Shown here piece by piece: positions 18,783 to 27,037 of a stretch of 64,000 nucleotides of DNA. Location: the NCBI RefSeq assembly GCF_014534745.1, contig NZ_JACVVP010000007.1, positions 124,001 to 188,000 of the forward strand, in the 5' to 3' direction. The position numbers were made by a program, and so were the translations under genes. Source of the DNA: Flammeovirga sp. EKP202. Its GTDB lineage: Bacteria > Bacteroidota > Bacteroidia > Cytophagales > Flammeovirgaceae. The notes under the pieces were generated by a model, which was given only the letters and a program-made list of their open reading frames with translations, did no database searches and was not told where the DNA came from. Within the stretch, counting starts at the first letter, position 1. Each line of letters starts with the position of its first letter.

Positions 18783-20322
18783 TTATTTATTAATATCTTC
18801 TATAGGACTTGTTGTTTTGGTACTATTCTATTTTGTATTTCATAAGAATGAAACTTTCTTCCAACAAAATAGACTGACTTTACTGATAGGAATTTTGGTT
18901 AGTATCACCTTCCCTATGTTTGATAGTATCCTTTCAAACTACCAACAGACTATAATTACAGAGGTAGTACCTACATTATATCTACCAGAGTTAGTGATTG
19001 GAGGTGGAACTATTGAAGAACGTAGTTTTTCTGAAATAAGTACGAGCAACCTTGTATTAATGATCTACTCTTTGGTCTTTTTTATCTTACTGACTCGTTT
19101 TATCATATCCAATTTCAAACTATTGAAATTTATCAGGTTCCATCAGAGAGTAAACTTCAAAGGAAGCACACTGATCTATACTGATGGGAAATACCCTACT
19201 TTTGCCTACTTGAAATACATTTTTTGGGATAATACCACAAAGTTGACGACCAAAGAACAAGATATGATATTTCAACATGAACGAACTCACATCAAAGAGC
19301 TCCACTCTCTCGATATATTTCTGATGGAAATCCTCAAAATCACCTTTTGGTTCCATCCAGCTATATACCTTATTGATGCTGCCCTACGTACGCAGCATGA
19401 ATACCTCGCCGATCAAAAGGCGAATCAAATGACTAACGATGCATCATACAGTCAATTAATGATCCAGTCTCTTTTTGAAGATATCTCTTTAAACATGGGG
19501 CATGGTTTTCAATTTTCAACTGTAAAATCAAGAATTAAAATGCTAAAAAAAGAACGTACCAATCAATGGAAAAGAGTTTCTAGTCTATTTACCTTTTCAA
19601 TCTTAGTTTCGAGTATCATATTTCTTCAAGCTTGTGTAAAGGATGAAATCAATGCAGTAGATCCTAGATTAGCAGAAGTTACTTCTGAAACACTCTATGG
19701 GTATGAGTTAGAGGACAAGATTTATTGGGATACAAACTCAAACTCATCCTTAAAAGATCTCGTTTTACCTTATGAAATTTCTCAAGTAAGAGTAATTACA
19801 GGTAACCAACTTCCTCAAATCTTTAGTGATAACGTAACGGGGGTGATCATTGTTGAAGTTAAAAATGAAGTAGATTTAGGTAAAAGATTTAATATCAATG
19901 ATATGCCTTCCACTTCTGCTTCATTATTCAAAATGGATCAAAAAGCAGAAACCATCGCTGACAAAACAAAAATGGACTTAAAAGGGGTCAAAATTGGTGA
20001 TGATAATGAAATATATGAAGTAGTTCAAAACCCGGCTGGATATCCTGGAGGAATGGAAGCGTTTTATAAGGTTGTTGGTAATAATATGAAATATCCAAAA
20101 GAAGCTATTGAAAAACGCATTGAGGGAAAAGTATTCTTACAGTTTGTAATTAATAAGGAGGGAAATGGAGAAGATTTCAAAATTGTTAGAGGTGTTGATC
20201 CACTCTTAGATCAAGAAGCCTTGAGGGTTGCACAATTGCTAACTAAAGAATGGACCCCTGCTAATAACAAAGGAGAAATAGTAAAACAACGTCTAGTACT
20301 ACCTATCAACTTTAAATTATAA
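18775..20322 (+). CDS. M56 (BlaR1-like) membrane metallopeptidase with TonB C-terminal domain, copy 1
   Basis: A 515-residue sensor protease. Four membrane helices surround a gluzincin zinc site, HERTH, followed by FWFHPAIYLIDAALR and the third-ligand region HEYLAD. After the last helix (ending in IIFLQAC) comes a region with a TonB-plug-like strand pattern (VRVITGNQLP), then a TonB C-terminal domain (PGGMEAFYKVVGNNMKYPKEA to the end). There is no penicillin-binding domain. I chose the ATG at 18775, not the TTG at 18748, because it matches the start of the tandem copy and gives the same 8-base overlap with the upstream gene. It is expected to inactivate the BlaI-like repressor on induction. 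Confidence 0.88.
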   Translation: MISYLLISSIGLVVLVLFYFVFHKNETFFQQNRLTLLIGILVSITFPMFDSILSNYQQTIITEVVPTLYLPELVIGGGTIEERSFSEISTSNLVLMIYSLVFFILLTRFIISNFKLLKFIRFHQRVNFKGSTLIYTDGKYPTFAYLKYIFWDNTTKLTTKEQDMIFQHERTHIKELHSLDIFLMEILKITFWFHPAIYLIDAALRTQHEYLADQKANQMTNDASYSQLMIQSLFEDISLNMGHGFQFSTVKSRIKMLKKERTNQWKRVSSLFTFSILVSSIIFLQACVKDEINAVDPRLAEVTSETLYGYELEDKIYWDTNSNSSLKDLVLPYEISQVRVITGNQLPQIFSDNVTGVIIVEVKNEVDLGKRFNINDMPSTSASLFKMDQKAETIADKTKMDLKGVKIGDDNEIYEVVQNPAGYPGGMEAFYKVVGNNMKYPKEAIEKRIEGKVFLQFVINKEGNGEDFKIVRGVDPLLDQEALRVAQLLTKEWTPANNKGEIVKQRLVLPINFKL

Positions 20323-20327
20323 AATAA

Positions 20328-20429
20328 ATGTCTTCATTCTTTGCAAAAAAGGAAGATGTGTATCTAAATGAGTTAGAAGGTTTATTAAAGGGTATTAATT
20401 TAAATAAAAAAGAAGAAAGCGATGATTAG
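20328..20429 (+). pseudogene. 33-codon remnant of a duplicated blaI 3' end
   Basis: An open frame from ATG 20328 to TAG 20429 encodes MSSFFAKKEDV... and ends KKEESDD. It matches the last 33 residues of the upstream BlaI-like protein (MVSFFAKKEDV... KKEENDD) with few changes and keeps the same 8-base overlap with the following M56 start. This shows that the duplicated unit began inside blaI. The frame is intact, so it may survive as a leader peptide that couples translation to the second M56 gene rather than as pure debris. Confidence 0.8.
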
Positions 20430-21936
20430 TTATTTATTAATGTCTTCTACAGGACTTGTCGTTTTGGCACTATTCTATTTTGTATTTCACAAAGGAGAAA
20501 CATTTTTTCAACAAAATAGAATAACATTATTAATAGGAATTGCTGTTAGCTTGATTTTCCCTTTGTTTGATAATATTCTTTCCAATCAACAACAAGTGAT
20601 TGTGGCAGATGCTCTACCTGTTTTGAATCTCCCTGAATTGGTAATTGGAAATCAAAAGGTTAATGAAAGTATTTTATCAGAATGGACATTAGAAAGTGCT
20701 ATTCTTCTAACCTATTTACTTGTCATATTTGTTCTTTTTACCCGTTTCATTTTTTCTAATTATAAGCTGATCCGGTTTATTAAACGTCACAAAAAAGTAA
20801 ATTTCAAAGACAGTACTCTTATTTACACTGAAGGTAAATATCCCACTTTTGCCTATCTGAGATATATTTTTTGGGATAATACCACACAATTAAATCAAAA
20901 AGAACAAGAACTCATCTTTCAACATGAAAGAACACATATTAAAGAATTTCACTCTTTCGATATTTTTCTGATGGAAATCCTTAAGATCATCTTTTGGTTC
21001 CATCCAGCTATATACCTCATTGATGCTGCACTGCGCACGCAGCATGAATACCTTGCCGACAAAAAGGCAAATCAAATGACTAACGATGCATCATACAGTC
21101 AATTAATGATCCGGTCTCTTTTTGAAGATATCTCTTTAAATGTAGGACATGGTTTTCAATTTTCAACTGTAAAATCAAGAATTAAAATGCTAAAAAAAGA
21201 ACGTACAAATCAATGGAAAAGAGTTTCTAGTCTCTTTACTTTTTCAATCTTAGTTACAAGTATTGTTTTCTTACAAGCTTGCGTCAAAGACGAATTTGAA
21301 ATTATCGATACAGATTCCTTATTGTCAGAGGTTTCAACCGAACAAGTTTACGGGTATCAAATTGATGGTAGAACTTATTGGGATGTCAAACAAAGTTATG
21401 TTAATACTTTAAACCCTGATGAAATAGAAGCCATCAACGTTATGAAAGGAGACAAAATACCTTCTTTTTTTAACGAACATGTTAAGGGAACAATCATTAT
21501 ATCTTTCAAAAATGATTTAAACAGCCAATTGATTAGTAATCTTAAGGTACTTCCCTCATCTAGTTTAGTTTTTGATGTAACTGAAAACGCCAAATGGCAA
21601 CAACAAAAATTGAAATCAGAGGAAATTTTTGACGAAGTTCAAAACCCTGCCAACTATCCAGGCGGTATGAATGTCTTATATGAAGAAATAGGGCAAACAA
21701 TGAAATATCCTGAAGAAGCTCAAGAAAAAGGTATTGAGGGTAAAGTTTATCTTCAATTTGTAATTAATGAAGAAGGCAATGGAGAAAGCTTTAAAATTGT
21801 AAGAGGTATTGATCCTCTTCTAGACCAAGAAGTACTAAGGGTTGCTGATATAGTGATGAAAGGTTGGGTACCTGCAAATCACGAAGGAAAAATTGTTAAG
21901 CAAAGACTTGTTTTACCTATTACATTCAAATTATAA
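20422..21936 (+). CDS. M56 (BlaR1-like) membrane metallopeptidase with TonB C-terminal domain, copy 2
   Basis: A 504-residue tandem paralogue of the preceding gene with the same order: helices, HERTH zinc site, HEYLAD, a last helix ending in VFLQAC, a divergent middle and a TonB C-terminal domain (PGGMNVLYEEIGQTMKYPEEA to the end). Similarity is uneven. The zinc-site stretch and the following 150 bases are nearly identical to copy 1 at the DNA level, while the extracytoplasmic middle (about residues 290-400) is strongly changed. This suggests two sensors with different inputs and the same repressor target. The start overlaps the blaI remnant. A hairpin and a terminator follow. Confidence 0.87.
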   Translation: MISYLLMSSTGLVVLALFYFVFHKGETFFQQNRITLLIGIAVSLIFPLFDNILSNQQQVIVADALPVLNLPELVIGNQKVNESILSEWTLESAILLTYLLVIFVLFTRFIFSNYKLIRFIKRHKKVNFKDSTLIYTEGKYPTFAYLRYIFWDNTTQLNQKEQELIFQHERTHIKEFHSFDIFLMEILKIIFWFHPAIYLIDAALRTQHEYLADKKANQMTNDASYSQLMIRSLFEDISLNVGHGFQFSTVKSRIKMLKKERTNQWKRVSSLFTFSILVTSIVFLQACVKDEFEIIDTDSLLSEVSTEQVYGYQIDGRTYWDVKQSYVNTLNPDEIEAINVMKGDKIPSFFNEHVKGTIIISFKNDLNSQLISNLKVLPSSSLVFDVTENAKWQQQKLKSEEIFDEVQNPANYPGGMNVLYEEIGQTMKYPEEAQEKGIEGKVYLQFVINEEGNGESFKIVRGIDPLLDQEVLRVADIVMKGWVPANHEGKIVKQRLVLPITFKL

Positions 21937-21947
21937 GTACTAAGTAC
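21937..21947. repeat. GTACTAAGTAC palindrome, downstream copy
   Basis: Second copy of the 11-base palindrome seen at 18110; it begins on the base after the M56 stop codon. With two bases to the left it also contains AAGTACTAAG, the core of the larger dispersed repeat at 31832 and 40715. Confidence 0.5.
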
Positions 21948-21960
21948 AAATTCAATAACT

Positions 21961-21988
21961 CATAAACTAACAGTACAATTAGTTTATG
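21961..21988. other. Hairpin after the M56 pair
   Basis: Perfect 10-bp inverted repeat (CATAAACTAA / TTAGTTTATG) with an 8-base loop. It contains the AACTAA/TTAGTT half-sites of the blaI operators but with wider spacing, so it may be an RNA hairpin or a relic operator. Confidence 0.45.
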
Positions 21989-22002
21989 TGATTTATAAAC
22001 AT

Positions 22003-22038
22003 AAAGCAGAACACTTACCCAAAGTATTCTGCTTTTTT
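22003..22038 (+). terminator. Intrinsic terminator of the blaI-M56 operon
   Basis: AAAGCAGAA at 22003-22011 pairs with TTCTGCTTT at 22027-22035, with four more inner pairs after one mismatch, then a T-run. It ends 17 bases before the next gene. Confidence 0.85.
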
Positions 22039-22054
22039 AAATAACTAAGCCATT

Positions 22055-23401
22055 ATGAATAAACTATTTTTTTTCATTCTATTCCTTCCTTTATTTACAA
22101 ATGCTCAAAGTAGAAAAGAAGTTAAGTTAATCCATCAAAAACAATTGGACTTTCAAGCTGAAAAAGATGCCCGATATAACAATAGTATAACAAGATTCCA
22201 TAACTTTTTAAAAGAAAAAAATCCTGAGAATTATCATCGAATCATAGAGGAGGCTAAGGCTGATTCATTAGCGGATATCAAAAATAGAAAAGAAAAAGAA
22301 CTGCTTTACACACAGCTTCTTGATACTCTTGATCGGAATACTTCAAAAATCCGTTTAGATTATTCAAGTTGTTCAGAGTTGCCTGAATCGTTGACTTATT
22401 TCGAAAATTTAGATACTCTAGTTTTTACAGATCATCAACTTAACTCCAGCAACAAAGTATTAAAAGGCTTAAAGAATCTAAAATATTTAGACCTTTCAAA
22501 AAACAATTTCTCTGGTAAACGTCTGAAGCTTTATAAACTGAAACACTTAGAATACCTTGACCTAAGTGATTGTAATTTGGAAAGACTTCCTAAAAATCTT
22601 AGGCGACTAAAAAATCTAAAAACCCTCATTTTATCCAATAATCCACTACAAAGCACTAAGGGGATTCAAAAGTTGAAAAAACTAGAATCTTTAAACCTCA
22701 ATAAAACTGTGTTACCTCTTGATCCTTACAGTATATGTAAACTGAAGAATCTGAAAAAATTAAATATGAACGAATGCGAGTTGCTAGAGATCCCTACAAA
22801 GATAGAGTCATTAAAAAATATAGAAAGCCTCGTGTTAGCGAAGAATAGAATAAGTAGTATTCCTGATGAATTAGGGAGTTTAAAAAGGATTAACCACATC
22901 ATATTATATCAAAATGAGATTGAGCAAATTCCTGATTCATTTTATCAATTGACCCAACTTAAAGAGTTTGATATTTATCATAATAACATTCAAACTATAT
23001 CAAATAAAATAGGACAGTTGCATAACCTGCATACACTTTATCTCTCTTTTAATAAGATAAAAGACTTGCCCATAGAACTACAGCAGCTTACGGAATTGGA
23101 AAAACTCTATCTTCACCATAATCAAATAGAATTCATTTTTGACTTAAGCTCACTGGAAAATCTAAAAGTATTGCATCTCCAAAATAATCAATTAGACACT
23201 TTTCCTAATTCAATATTAAAATTAGAGCAACTTGTAGATTTAGATTTATCAAATAATAAGATTACTTTTTTCCCGGAAAAATTAAATGATTTATCCAATC
23301 TTGAAATGGTCAATTTGTCTGAGAATATGGTGGAGTTTGAAGAAGATTATAGAGAAAAGTTCAAGTCATTAAAACAGCAGGGTGTAAACGTCAATTTATA
23401 A
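22055..23401 (+). CDS. Secreted leucine-rich repeat protein
   Basis: A 448-residue protein with a Sec signal peptide (MNKLFFFILFLPLFTNAQS), a charged helical stretch to about residue 95, and then roughly fourteen 22-24 residue leucine-rich repeats of the LxxLxLxxNxL type (LKYLDLSKNNF, LEYLDLSDCNL and so on) up to the C-terminus. There is no membrane anchor, sorting domain or enzyme domain, so it probably binds proteins or glycans in the periplasm or outside. It lies directly after the terminator of the M56 operon without a clear own promoter, and ends in a terminator shared with the convergent yiaA-like gene. No specific function can be given. Confidence 0.85.
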   Translation: MNKLFFFILFLPLFTNAQSRKEVKLIHQKQLDFQAEKDARYNNSITRFHNFLKEKNPENYHRIIEEAKADSLADIKNRKEKELLYTQLLDTLDRNTSKIRLDYSSCSELPESLTYFENLDTLVFTDHQLNSSNKVLKGLKNLKYLDLSKNNFSGKRLKLYKLKHLEYLDLSDCNLERLPKNLRRLKNLKTLILSNNPLQSTKGIQKLKKLESLNLNKTVLPLDPYSICKLKNLKKLNMNECELLEIPTKIESLKNIESLVLAKNRISSIPDELGSLKRINHIILYQNEIEQIPDSFYQLTQLKEFDIYHNNIQTISNKIGQLHNLHTLYLSFNKIKDLPIELQQLTELEKLYLHHNQIEFIFDLSSLENLKVLHLQNNQLDTFPNSILKLEQLVDLDLSNNKITFFPEKLNDLSNLEMVNLSENMVEFEEDYREKFKSLKQQGVNVNL

Positions 23402-23405
23402 GAAA

Positions 23406-23437
23406 AAAGGGTACTCATTCTCAAATGGGTACCCTTT
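23406..23437. terminator. Bidirectional terminator between LRR and yiaA-like genes
   Basis: AAAGGGTAC at 23406-23414 pairs with GTACCCTTT at 23429-23437, with five further inner pairs (one wobble) and a 4-base loop. It has an A-run before and a T-run after, and lies between convergent genes. Confidence 0.88.
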
Positions 23438-23447
23438 CTTTTTTTAC

Positions 23448-23843
23448 TTAAGAACTTTCATACTTTGCGATATCACGGGTATTTTTCTGAACTGTGATAG
23501 CTCCAAATATGGATAAAACGAATCCAAAAGCATAAAAGCCTTTTTCACTGAGTAATAAATCAGCGTTAAATAACCCGATACCCAATAGTAATATTGATGC
23601 AATTAAGGAAAACCAACTAAATCCAAAGTAAACATTGGTCATTGGTATAAACTCTTGTTTATCTCTAACACACTTTTGAACTGATATTGCTGCATATAAT
23701 GCAAAAAGTAAAACTACTAAGTAATACCCCTTTTCATTTAACATCATCTCTGCTCTCAAAAGTCCAATCGAGTAGCCTAATACACCTATTCCAGTGGCTA
23801 CCCACGAAGAAATTACATACGCATTTGACGGTTTTGTATTCAT
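23448..23843 (-). CDS. YiaA/YiaB family inner membrane protein
   Basis: A 131-residue membrane protein with two copies of the YiaAB double-helix unit. Each has a [N/S]EKG[Y/F]Y loop (NEKGYY and SEKGFY) and ends with a QK-x2-RD motif (VQKCVRDK and VQKNTRDI). This matches E. coli YiaA closely in pattern and length. I chose the ATG at 23843 (MNTKPSNAYV); the open frame runs 29 codons further to 23930 but that extension has no family counterpart. The function of the family is not established; some members respond to stress. It is probably a single gene. Confidence 0.88.
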   Translation of the reverse strand: MNTKPSNAYVISSWVATGIGVLGYSIGLLRAEMMLNEKGYYLVVLLFALYAAISVQKCVRDKQEFIPMTNVYFGFSWFSLIASILLLGIGLFNADLLLSEKGFYAFGFVLSIFGAITVQKNTRDIAKYESS

Positions 23844-24089
23844 AGTTAATCTTTTTAGAGTTAAGTAATAATTACCCTCTCCTTTTCGAAAGAGGCCTTT
23901 AAAACGTAGTTGGGAGTTATTAACGAGCATTATTTAATAAATGTTCATTCATTCACTAATAAAAATTGTTAAATGAATCTTTATGAATAATAGTTCATGA
24001 TAATTAATCCTGCGAAAAAACAGTTTGTAACCCTGTATAAAACTCAATGGCTGATGAAATATTACATAGTAAAGGAGATTACAGACATC

Positions 24090-24097
24090 TACCTTTG
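24090..24097 (+). promoter_or_regulatory. Candidate -7 box for hemA
   Basis: TACCTTTG matches TAnnTTTG and lies 74 bases before the hemA ATG. No TTG lies at the standard spacing. Confidence 0.45.
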
Positions 24098-24171
24098 TAA
24101 TGTATTAAAAGTTATACAATGCTATTAAGCACTTTCTGATACCACACTTCTCACACTAAACTTGTATTACA

Positions 24172-25206
24172 ATGACAGCCGATTTAAAACTCTTTTCTAT
24201 TTCGCACACGAAAGCAAACGTTGAAATTCGTGAAAAATTTGCTCTTAACAATCAAGAAATTAGACAGTTACTTCATCAGTTCAAAGAAATCCTTTCTATT
24301 AACGAAGCGATGATTTATAGTTCTTGTAACCGTACTGAAATCTATTATAGTGCTGATTCACTTAAAACGAACGATATTTTACAAGTACTTTGTGCTCATA
24401 AATGTCTAATTCCTTCGGAGAAGTATAAAGAGTATGTGGAAGAAAAAGAAAGTAAGGCTTCAGTAAAACATTTATTGTGTACCGGAATCGGTTTAAATTC
24501 TACCCTTTTAGGGGATCATCAGGTTTTTGGTCAACTCAAAAAGTCATTTGAGATTTCAAAAGAGGAAGGTATGAGTAAAAATGTATTGAATAGTCTGATG
24601 GAAAGATTTATTCAATTCTATCAAAGAATATCTTCGGAGACAGAGTACAATTATGGTATTACATCCAACTCTTATGCTGCGGCAAATATCATTCAGAAAG
24701 AATACAATAAAGATTCAAACAAGAAAGTATTAATTATTGGTGTGGGAGAAATGGGAAGTGATGTTTGTTACTTTCTAAGTAAGTTTAATACAAAGAATGT
24801 TTGGGTGACAAATCGAACAATGAAGAAAGCAAAAGAAATGAGTAGAACGTATGGCTTCAATAGCATTGACTACGGTTTACATGCTAAAAAACTTCATATG
24901 TTTGATATCATTTTGACTACGGCTCGTCAACAGGCTCACTCTTATAAAAGTATACACTTCAACAACAAACCTCCTCAACTTGTCATTGATCTTTGCTCTC
25001 CAAGAACAGTATCTACAGAGGTCTGTAATTTGGGAACAAAGCTATTGAATGTGGATGATTTGGGACAACAAACAGATCATACAATATTGAGAAGAAAAAG
25101 AACGATTCCTCAAGTGGAAAGTATTATTGAAGAAGAGACAAATTTCTTTACAGAAAACTTTAATCAGACTGTATATATTCCTTCAGTGAGTCAAGCCACT
25201 GCATAA
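24172..25206 (+). CDS. hemA: Glutamyl-tRNA reductase (short form)
   Basis: First committed step of C5-pathway tetrapyrrole synthesis: it reduces glutamyl-tRNA to glutamate-1-semialdehyde with NADPH. Catalytic C52 lies in SSCNRTEIYY, H100 in the GLNSTLLGDHQVFGQ region, and the NADPH loop GVGEMG is at 190-195. The motif usually written GEPQ reads GDHQ here. Length is 344 residues against about 420 in E. coli; the loss is in the C-terminal dimerisation helix, of which only a short part remains. It may therefore be a divergent second copy, or act as a monomer. A globin gene follows 41 bases later, probably in the same transcript. Confidence 0.85.
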   Translation: MTADLKLFSISHTKANVEIREKFALNNQEIRQLLHQFKEILSINEAMIYSSCNRTEIYYSADSLKTNDILQVLCAHKCLIPSEKYKEYVEEKESKASVKHLLCTGIGLNSTLLGDHQVFGQLKKSFEISKEEGMSKNVLNSLMERFIQFYQRISSETEYNYGITSNSYAAANIIQKEYNKDSNKKVLIIGVGEMGSDVCYFLSKFNTKNVWVTNRTMKKAKEMSRTYGFNSIDYGLHAKKLHMFDIILTTARQQAHSYKSIHFNNKPPQLVIDLCSPRTVSTEVCNLGTKLLNVDDLGQQTDHTILRRKRTIPQVESIIEEETNFFTENFNQTVYIPSVSQATA

Positions 25207-25247
25207 TTTAAGTTTTCTCATAATACTTTATATAATAAACTAATACT

Positions 25248-25724
25248 ATGGGTTTTATAAGCTCACTATTAGGTAAAAAGAAAAACAGTCCAAAAGATTT
25301 GATTTCTACTAAGCAAATTGAACTTGTTCAGCATTCTTTTACTTTAATAACGTCACACCGAGGACAAGTTTCTGAATTATTCTTTTCAAAATTATTTCAA
25401 GTAGAAACGTCTTTAGAAACTTCCTTACCATTAGATCCTAAGGATCAAGAAAGGAAGCTTATTCCAATGTTGTCAGCCGTTGTAAATGGCTTGCAAGATA
25501 TAGAATTAATTATTCCAATTCTTCAAGATTTTGGAAGAACACATGTTGAATATAACATTGAAGAAAAACATTATGAAGCCGTTCGCCAAGCTTTATTTTA
25601 CGCTTTAGAAACTGTACTCCAAGAACAATGGACCACACAAGTATATGACGCTTGGAGTACTATTTTTACGGTTTTAACAGATATAATGAAAGAGGCTGCT
25701 AACGAAATACAAAACGCAAGTTAG
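25248..25724 (+). CDS. Globin-like haem protein
   Basis: A 158-residue single-domain globin resembling bacterial haemoglobins of the Vitreoscilla/flavohaemoglobin globin type. The F-helix signature DFGRTHVEYNI carries the proximal haem ligand H99, followed by HYEAVRQALFYALETVLQEQW and AWSTIFTVLTDIM (G and H helices). The usual CD-corner phenylalanine pattern is weak and I cannot fix the distal residue. There is no reductase domain. Its position right after hemA, whose pathway makes its cofactor, supports a haem protein for O2 or NO. A ~20-residue basic N-terminal extension precedes the globin fold. Confidence 0.8.
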   Translation: MGFISSLLGKKKNSPKDLISTKQIELVQHSFTLITSHRGQVSELFFSKLFQVETSLETSLPLDPKDQERKLIPMLSAVVNGLQDIELIIPILQDFGRTHVEYNIEEKHYEAVRQALFYALETVLQEQWTTQVYDAWSTIFTVLTDIMKEAANEIQNAS

Positions 25725-25765
25725 TATATCTCTTCTACCTTTTAATAATCTAATAACTACACACT

Positions 25766-25832
25766 AAAAAAGGAACGTTGGCCAACTTTTCACTGCTAGA
25801 ATAATTACAACCCGGCCGACTTCCTTTTTTTA
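25766..25832. terminator. Bidirectional terminator between globin and NAD(P)-binding protein genes
   Basis: AAAAAAGGAA at 25766-25775 pairs with TTCCTTTTTT at 25821-25830. After a one-base bulge, GTTGGCC pairs with GGCCGAC, with a 30-base loop. A-run and T-run flank it; the genes converge. Confidence 0.8.
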
Positions 25833-25837
25833 TAAAA

Positions 25838-26515
25838 CTATTTTAAAGCTGCTCTATTAATATCGTGATTCTCTAAATAGGTTTCGCTATAACCATTTTT
25901 CACCACTGATATCATTGCTTTTCCTAGCCTTGATGTAGTGGTGATACTTTTAGGGAATAACTTATCCAGTATTGGGAAAAGAGGCGATACAAAAATGTAA
26001 ATCGCTTTGTATAATGGTACTTTAGAAGTCACCCCTTTTTCAGGCTGAATAAATCCTGGTCTAAACATATACGATTGGTTAAAGGGCATTTCTAAAATCG
26101 CATTTTCTGTCTTTCCTTTTACGTTGGCCCAATTCATTGATGAATCTTCACCTGTAGAAGTTCCCGCTCCAGAAACATAACAGAATGTCATCTCAGGATT
26201 AAGAGGTAAAACTATTTCGGCAATATGCATCGTCAAATCGAAAGTAATCTCATGGTATTTTTCATTAGAAATACCTGCTGAAGATATCCCTAAACAAAAA
26301 TAACAAGCATTATAACCCGACATTTGTGGTATTACATCTGAAAAATCTGAAAAATCCTTGTGGATTATTTCATTTAACTTTGGGTGATTAATACCTGTAG
26401 TTTCTCTGACAATAATCAAAACTTTCTCTACATCATTACTTTCAAGGCATTCTAATAGAACACCTCTACCAACCATTCCGGTTGCTCCTGTAATAATGGC
26501 CTTAATTTTCTCCAT
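25838..26515 (-). CDS. NAD(P)-binding atypical SDR / HTATIP2-like oxidoreductase
   Basis: Rossmann-fold protein of 225 residues. It has the nucleotide-binding motif TGATGMVGRG near the N-terminus (residues 9-18), an aspartate-bearing segment HKDFSDFSD, CYFCLGISSAG, and a SGAGTSTGEDSSMNW-x4-K pattern in place of the usual YxxxK site. This fits the NAD(P)H-binding family related to human HTATIP2 (TIP30), whose bacterial members have no defined substrate. It is a single gene on the minus strand, convergent with the globin gene. Start ATG 26515. Confidence 0.82.
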   Translation of the reverse strand: MEKIKAIITGATGMVGRGVLLECLESNDVEKVLIIVRETTGINHPKLNEIIHKDFSDFSDVIPQMSGYNACYFCLGISSAGISNEKYHEITFDLTMHIAEIVLPLNPEMTFCYVSGAGTSTGEDSSMNWANVKGKTENAILEMPFNQSYMFRPGFIQPEKGVTSKVPLYKAIYIFVSPLFPILDKLFPKSITTTSRLGKAMISVVKNGYSETYLENHDINRAALK

Positions 26516-26842
26516 GCTAGTAGTTTATTCAATTAGTATTTGATATTCAAGATCATTTCTTGAAAAGTAGTAATAGATTGATTCTACCTCTCTTAACGTA
26601 GAAGTTAATAATAAATTATTAGTAATTATATAAAAGTAATTATTATTCGTGTTTTCAGTATTACATTTCTAGCATCTATCTGATTTTCATAGATCAACAC
26701 TTTAATTTATGATGTAAATTGTCAAGGTGTTGTGATTTTATGTTAATAAAAACAAGAAAGAAAGATAATATGTAAAGATATAGTAACATTGTTTCTTATT
26801 TTTACATTCATAACATATTTAGGTTAAATTTATAATAAATAC
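26516..26842. other. Intergenic region
   Basis: 327 very AT-rich bases between the divergent starts at 26515 and 26843. I see no good promoter match, repeat or RNA-like structure. Confidence 0.5.
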
Positions 26843-27037
26843 ATGGAGAAAATATTCGTCATTTTTATCGCCTTGACTTTACTCAGTGTTGGTACTGTAA
26901 AGTTTACTTCTCTGTTTAAATATTTTGGTTTAGAAGCCATCGAAGCAATTGCTCTTTCTTTCCTAACTTCAACATTCTTATTAGCGAGTATTGCTAAAAT
27001 TATGGTTTCCTATATGGGTTTTCAACTTTTATTTTAA
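26843..27037 (+). CDS. Possible small hydrophobic protein
   Basis: A 64-codon frame opening with ATG (MEKIFVIFIALTLLSVGTV) whose product would have two membrane helices (about 4-21 and 37-58) with a short polar loop between them. It is well composed for a small membrane protein and has an A/T-rich start region, but no recognised family and no strong promoter. Its last 9 bases overlap the 3' end of the convergent phosphopantetheinyl transferase gene. It could be a chance frame in AT-rich DNA. Confidence 0.4.
   Translation: MEKIFVIFIALTLLSVGTVKFTSLFKYFGLEAIEAIALSFLTSTFLLASIAKIMVSYMGFQLLF

Noticed and set aside
18405-21936. Beta-lactam resistance module (blaI-blaR1)
   Set aside because: The M56 proteins end in TonB C-terminal domains, not penicillin-binding domains, and no beta-lactamase gene is present.
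23844-23930. N-terminal extension of the YiaA-like protein
   Set aside because: Not part of the family; a good ATG lies at 23843.
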